Of a stretch of DNA of 9,080 nucleotides, positions 5,647-9,080 are shown piece after piece (the first letter of the stretch is position 1; the number at the start of each line of letters is the position of its first letter). Under the pieces are notes generated by a model that ran no database searches, was not told the DNA's origin, and saw only the letters and a list, made by a program, of their open reading frames with translations. The stretch lies in contig MSYE01000199.1 of NCBI GenBank assembly GCA_002176905.1, positions 1 to 9,080 of the forward strand, written 5' to 3'. Source of the stretch: a bacterium F11. Its GTDB lineage: Bacteria > Elusimicrobiota > Elusimicrobia > F11. A program made the translations under genes and the position numbers.

Positions 5647-8019
5647 ATGAAAATTAGTTTGGCTTGGTTAAAAGAGATTGTTGATATCCCGTGGTCTGTT
5701 GAAGAGACGGCTGATAAGTTAACCCTGCTTGGATTTCAAGTGGAGGGGATCACTTATACAGGCGTGAAGCTCGACAATATTATCGCGGTCCAAATCCAAT
5801 CTATTGAAAAGCATCCCAATGCCGACCGTCTTCAGATCGCTAAGGTTTATGACGGTAAAAATGAAAGAACAATTGTATGCGGTGCCCCAAATATTGCAGT
5901 TGAACAGGTTGTTCCTTTGGCTCTTCCGGGAACCAAATTGGGTGATCAGTTTGAAATCAAGGTCACAAAAATTAGGGGCATTGAATCCGAAGGTATGCTT
6001 TGTTCCGAACGAGAATTGGGATTATCAGATAATCACGCAGGTATTTTTCAGCTCCCCATCAAATCCCAATTGGGTGCCATGGTTAACGACATCATTGGGG
6101 GGGAAGATGTCATTTTTGACATTGAAGTGACCCCCAATCGTCCTGATAATTTGAGTCATATTGGGATTGCGCGTGAGTTGGCTGCCTTAACTGGAAAAAA
6201 ACTGCATTTCCATAAATCCCAATGGAAAACCCATAAAATCGGACCCAAATGCAAAATCATCATAAAAGAGCCAAAAATGTGTCATCGGTATTTGGGAAAG
6301 ATTTTTCTGGACGTTAAAGTAGGTCCATCCCCTCAGTGGATGGTTCAACGCCTTAATACTTGTGGAATTCGCTCCATCAACAACATCGTTGATATAACCA
6401 ATTACGTGCTTCTTGAATGGGGACATCCACTTCATTCTTTTGACTTGGAAAAGTGTAATGGGCAAGAGATAGTGGTTCGAATGGCTAAAGAGGGGGAATC
6501 CATCCTTGCTCTTGATGAGAAAAAATATCCCCTCTTGAAGGAGGATCTGATTATTGCTGATCGAAAAGATCCCATTGCCATCGCTGGTATTATGGGAGGC
6601 CAACTTTCGGGCGTAACAGAAACGACAACAAAAATTCTTCTTGAAAGCGCCATTTTTGATCCGGCCACGGTTCGAAAAACCTCCAAGCGACTGAATTTAA
6701 AAAGCGAAAGTTCCTATCGATTTGAGAGAGGAACTGACTCGGAAACCGCTCAGCAAGCCTCCCTTCGAGCAGCTCATTTGTTAATGGAATTGGCCAATGG
6801 ACAACCAGGGCAAGCTTCGGATGTTTTTCCTACCAAACCAAAAAAGATTGTCATCTCAATGGATCGCCAAAAGATGCACGACCTTCTAGGGATAAAAGTA
6901 GATGATTCTAAGGTAGATAAAATATTTAAAAATTTGGGATTTTCCTCAGTCAAGTCGAAAATGGGATGGAAATGTCAAATTCCTTCTTTCAGAAAAGATC
7001 TTTTTGAAGATGCTGATTTAATTGAGGAAATTGCCCGGCATATCGGTTATGACAACATCCCTGAAACCTTACCAAGATTAAATCCCGGTCAAATTCCAGC
7101 TGATCAAGAACCAATCAATCAGAAAACACTAACAACCTACCTTAAAGGTCAGGGATTAAATGAAACAATTACGAGTTCATTTTCTTCTTCTGAATTGATT
7201 CAAAAGCTTGGTACCGCAGAAAACCGTTGGATTAAAATATTAAATCCGGTATCTCAAGAAGAAACAATCCTGCGCCCCACATTGTTGGCCAATCTGTTAA
7301 AAGCGGTTACCCGAAATATCCACTATCAGAGGGATACCATTAGGCTATTTGAGTGGGGGAAAACGTATCAGAAAAACGAACAGAACCTAGCCCTTGAAGA
7401 ACAAAAAATGGCTCTTGTTCTGTATGGGAATTCTTTGACATCACATTGGTCCAAGAAAAATGATGTTTATGACTTCTTTGACTTGAAGGGATTGTTGGAA
7501 GGCATCGCTTCTTTATCCGATCAGCAGATCATTTTAAAAAACCTGCCAACAAACCCCCTGTCGTATTATGCTCCTCATCAATCATTTGGGATTATGAGAG
7601 AGAATGCAATTATTGGCTATGCAGGAGCCTTGCATCCGGCTTTGGCAAAAGAATTTGATTTTAAATACCCATGTTATATGGCGGAGTGGATTTTAAATCC
7701 CACCGGAAGGAAACATCCCTTCATTCGCCCTCTTCCGCGGTTTCCGTTTGTTGAAAGGGATCTCGCGATTGTTGTAGAAAAGAACAAAAACTGGGTTGAA
7801 ATTGAGCAAGTGGTCCGCCAATCAGAAAACAGATTTTTGGATGCGGTATATCCCTTCGATATTTTTATGGGTGGCAGTTTGAAACCTCATCAGAAAAGTA
7901 TTGCATTTCGGGTTCGATTGAATTCCATTGAGCGGACACTTTCAGATGTGGAAATCAATGGTACCATTGAAAAGATTAAAGATGGATTGAAGAAACGCAT
8001 TGGCGCTGAACTCCGATAA
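5647..8019 (+). CDS. pheT: Phenylalanine--tRNA ligase beta subunit
   Basis: The non-catalytic partner of PheS, which binds tRNA and hydrolyses mischarged Tyr-tRNA-Phe. The 790 residues are full length. Domains in order: N-terminal piece with MKISLAWLKEIVDI; EMAP/tRNA-binding-like domain (about 40-150; IEKHPNADRLQIAKV, TIVCGAPNI, GMLCSERELGL); conserved DIEVTPNRPDNLSHIGIARE (158-177); B3/4 editing domain (about 210-385; NNIVDITNYVLLEWGHPLHSFD, IAGIMGG, SSYRFERGTD); B5 domain (about 400-472; SFRKDLFEDADLIEEIARHIGYDNIP); inactive synthetase-like core (about 485-690); and C-terminal FDX-ACB anticodon-binding domain (about 697-790; RFPFVERDLAIVV to LSDVEINGTIEKI). It lies 34 bases after pheS. Only a weak GGG (5634-5636) lies before the ATG, and a TAA at 5641-5643 prevents a longer start. 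Its last 20 bases overlap the next gene. Confidence 0.97.
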   Translation: MKISLAWLKEIVDIPWSVEETADKLTLLGFQVEGITYTGVKLDNIIAVQIQSIEKHPNADRLQIAKVYDGKNERTIVCGAPNIAVEQVVPLALPGTKLGDQFEIKVTKIRGIESEGMLCSERELGLSDNHAGIFQLPIKSQLGAMVNDIIGGEDVIFDIEVTPNRPDNLSHIGIARELAALTGKKLHFHKSQWKTHKIGPKCKIIIKEPKMCHRYLGKIFLDVKVGPSPQWMVQRLNTCGIRSINNIVDITNYVLLEWGHPLHSFDLEKCNGQEIVVRMAKEGESILALDEKKYPLLKEDLIIADRKDPIAIAGIMGGQLSGVTETTTKILLESAIFDPATVRKTSKRLNLKSESSYRFERGTDSETAQQASLRAAHLLMELANGQPGQASDVFPTKPKKIVISMDRQKMHDLLGIKVDDSKVDKIFKNLGFSSVKSKMGWKCQIPSFRKDLFEDADLIEEIARHIGYDNIPETLPRLNPGQIPADQEPINQKTLTTYLKGQGLNETITSSFSSSELIQKLGTAENRWIKILNPVSQEETILRPTLLANLLKAVTRNIHYQRDTIRLFEWGKTYQKNEQNLALEEQKMALVLYGNSLTSHWSKKNDVYDFFDLKGLLEGIASLSDQQIILKNLPTNPLSYYAPHQSFGIMRENAIIGYAGALHPALAKEFDFKYPCYMAEWILNPTGRKHPFIRPLPRFPFVERDLAIVVEKNKNWVEIEQVVRQSENRFLDAVYPFDIFMGGSLKPHQKSIAFRVRLNSIERTLSDVEINGTIEKIKDGLKKRIGAELR

Positions 8020-8896
8020 TCAAACTCACGAATTTTCCTTCCTTTCCCGTCAATCTCACTGGGACTTCTTGAATAACAATCCCCATCATCTTCATAATGT
8101 CGTTGTAATTGGAGGGGGGGTGGTGGGCGCTGGTTTTATACGCCAATTAACTCTTTGTCGCATTCCTGATGTCCTCCTTGTTGAAAAGAATGATTTTGCT
8201 TCTGGAACAAGTGGAGCATCCAGTAAGCTTATTCATGCCGGGATCCGATATTTGGAACAATCCTGGATCCAATTAAAGAAAGGAAACATTTTGGGTGCTG
8301 TTCATAATTTTTTATTTGTTTTTGAAGCCTCTCTCGAAAGAAAGCGGTTGGGACGGATGGCTCCGCACCTAATAAAACCGAAATCCATTTTATTTGTCTT
8401 AGGGGAAAAAGACAAAAGGCCCATCCTAAGCGTCTTATTGGGGATATGGGTGTATTATTTTATGCAGCTTATTCAAGGACAGTTTTTTTCTCCACCGGGA
8501 ATGTATCTCCGAAAATCCACCATTCAAAAGAAAGCTCCCGAGATCGATGCTTCTAAGGTTAAGGTGATTTTTAGTTTTTGGGATTCCGAAACCGATGATG
8601 CCCGGCTGGTTATCGAGAACCTTCAGAGTGCTCATGAAAAAGGGGCACGCATTATGAATTACGTTGAGGTTGTCGCACTTCATAAGCAAGAATCGTTTTG
8701 GATGTGTAAATTAAAAAATCATGAAAACCAAGAAGAGGTATGGGTTCGCACAAATATTGTTATCAATGCGGGAGGCCCATTTGTTGATGAAATTCGCAAG
8801 CGGGTAAAGGGGGGGGGATTTAATTCCCTTATTGACCGTGTGGCGGGAGCTCACTTGGGGGGTTTATCCGCAAAAACAAAAAAAGATTTTTTTTAG
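8000..8896 (+). CDS. FAD-binding half of a GlpD/GlpA-type glycerol-3-phosphate dehydrogenase, truncated
   Basis: Enzymes of this family oxidise sn-glycerol-3-phosphate to dihydroxyacetone phosphate and pass electrons to quinone at the membrane. The 298 residues include the FAD Rossmann motif VVVIGGGVVGAG (34-45) with Glu62 ending the second strand. They also include FASGTSGASSKLIHAGIRYLEQ (66-87), APHLIKP (121-127), SETDDARLVIENLQSAHEKGA (196-216) and VINAGGPFVDEI (254-265). The opening SRQSHWDFL also resembles the family N-terminus, which favours TTG 8000 over TTG 8069. Homology ends near VAGAHL (281-286, like KGSHI of GlpD). A stop after AKTKKDFF leaves the product about 200 residues or more short of full-length GlpD. 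The missing part includes the C-terminal substrate region with the GGK..YR signature. I found no continuation in the other plus-strand frames up to 9080. It may be a pseudogene, a frameshifted gene or a rearrangement product. Confidence 0.8.
   Translation: MALNSDNQTHEFSFLSRQSHWDFLNNNPHHLHNVVVIGGGVVGAGFIRQLTLCRIPDVLLVEKNDFASGTSGASSKLIHAGIRYLEQSWIQLKKGNILGAVHNFLFVFEASLERKRLGRMAPHLIKPKSILFVLGEKDKRPILSVLLGIWVYYFMQLIQGQFFSPPGMYLRKSTIQKKAPEIDASKVKVIFSFWDSETDDARLVIENLQSAHEKGARIMNYVEVVALHKQESFWMCKLKNHENQEEVWVRTNIVINAGGPFVDEIRKRVKGGGFNSLIDRVAGAHLGGLSAKTKKDFF
8809..8817 (+). repeat. G9 homopolymer within the truncated glpD-like gene
   Basis: Nine consecutive G at 8809-8817, read in frame as part of VKGGGF. 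A G7 run (8114-8120) encodes part of the FAD-binding glycines. A G6 run (8857-8862) lies where homology to GlpD ends, and A7 (8878-8884) and T8 (8887-8894) tracts flank the stop. Such tracts are prone to slippage in replication and to sequencing error. Confidence 0.8.
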
Positions 8897-8949
8897 AAAA
8901 AAGATGTATGAAAGAACTACACACCAAGATCCACGGAAAGAGAAAAGTG

Positions 8950-9080
8950 CTACCCCGCCACAAAAGGTTGCGTTCCGACCGCAATAAGATCTCCATCCGG
9001 AAGCCCTGTTTTCCCCCCTTCCTCGCCCGAATCATAAGGAGGTTTTCCAGGAACAGCGGTCTCTCCTGGCATAAGAACTT
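8950..9080 (-). CDS. Possible C-terminal end of a secreted or surface protein, partial at right edge
   Basis: This minus-strand frame enters from the right edge at 9078 and ends with TAG at 8952-8950, giving 42 residues with a protein-like composition. Its start, VLMPGETAVPGKPPYDSGEE, is followed by GGKTGLPDGDLIAVGTQPF. The pattern PGETA.PG...GKTG.P...GT.PF recalls, from memory, a motif seen in large repeat-containing secreted proteins of several uncultured bacterial phyla. In those, further beta-strands follow, whereas here the frame stops five codons later. It is convergent with the glpD-like gene, which ends 53 bases away, and no terminator is visible in the gap. I cannot name a function, and the chance that this is a non-coding open frame is real. 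Another minus frame here (9035-8829) is Arg/Leu/Phe rich and looks like a shadow. Confidence 0.38.
   Translation of the reverse strand, partial: VLMPGETAVPGKPPYDSGEEGGKTGLPDGDLIAVGTQPFVAG

Noticed and set aside
8829..9035. Minus-strand ORF of 68 codons at the right edge
   Set aside because: It is antisense to the glpD-like gene, rich in Arg/Leu/Phe, and competes with a more protein-like minus frame at 8950-9080.
8830..9080. Plus-strand frame open to the window end as the missing C-terminal half of GlpD after a frameshift in the G6 run
   Set aside because: Its translation is highly basic and contains none of the expected GlpD residues; it looks like the antisense of the minus-strand frame.
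1..9080. A mobile element, CRISPR array, toxin-antitoxin or defence system
   Set aside because: No transposase, integrase, terminal repeats, spaced repeats or toxin-like small gene pair was found on either strand.

Overview
The window holds a bacterial translation gene cluster in the order thrS - infC - rpmI - rplT - pheS - pheT, all on the + strand. This is the same order as the E. coli thrS operon. It is flanked on each side by less conserved, partly broken or edge-cut genes. The DNA is moderately AT-rich, and every clear gene is bacterial in type: two-subunit PheRS, IF3 and the bL35/bL20 ribosomal proteins. The phylum cannot be fixed from the sequence. The gene order suits many Gram-negative lineages (proteobacteria, Nitrospirota-like and related groups). 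There is no T-box and no pheM-type leader peptide.

Left flank (1-1266): the minus strand at the left edge encodes a rhodanese active-site region cut by the window end. A plus-strand gene for an unrecognised protein with a hydrophobic hairpin follows, up to 1136. Their 5' ends face each other and the reading frames overlap, so both start sites are uncertain. Next come a possible promoter, a perfect 11-bp hairpin, and one base later a tRNA-Val(GAC) gene (1267-1340).

Core (1341-8019): thrS follows the tRNA after a structured AT-rich leader. It encodes a threonyl-tRNA synthetase with editing, catalytic and anticodon domains but no N-terminal TGS domain. Between thrS and infC lies a good sigma70-type promoter (TTGACA, 17 bp, TAATAT). 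A textbook intrinsic terminator comes after it, and only then the infC ribosome binding site. All transcripts from that promoter must therefore pass the terminator, which points to attenuation control of infC-rpmI-rplT-pheS-pheT. infC itself appears to begin with a rare ATC codon at 3433 behind a perfect AGGAGG, the same theme as the AUU start of E. coli infC that IF3 uses to control its own synthesis. The products act together: ThrRS and PheRS charge tRNAs, IF3 controls initiation, and L35 and L20 build the 50S subunit.

Right flank (8000-9080): a gene overlapping the end of pheT by 20 bases encodes the FAD-binding half of a GlpD/GlpA-type glycerol-3-phosphate dehydrogenase. It stops at 8896, about 200 or more residues short of the family length. 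A convergent minus-strand reading frame enters from the right edge with a Gly/Pro-rich C-terminal tail. I found no mobile element, CRISPR array or defence system. The most interesting content is regulatory (infC start codon, attenuator, RNA structures around tRNA-Val/thrS) plus the odd genes at both flanks.
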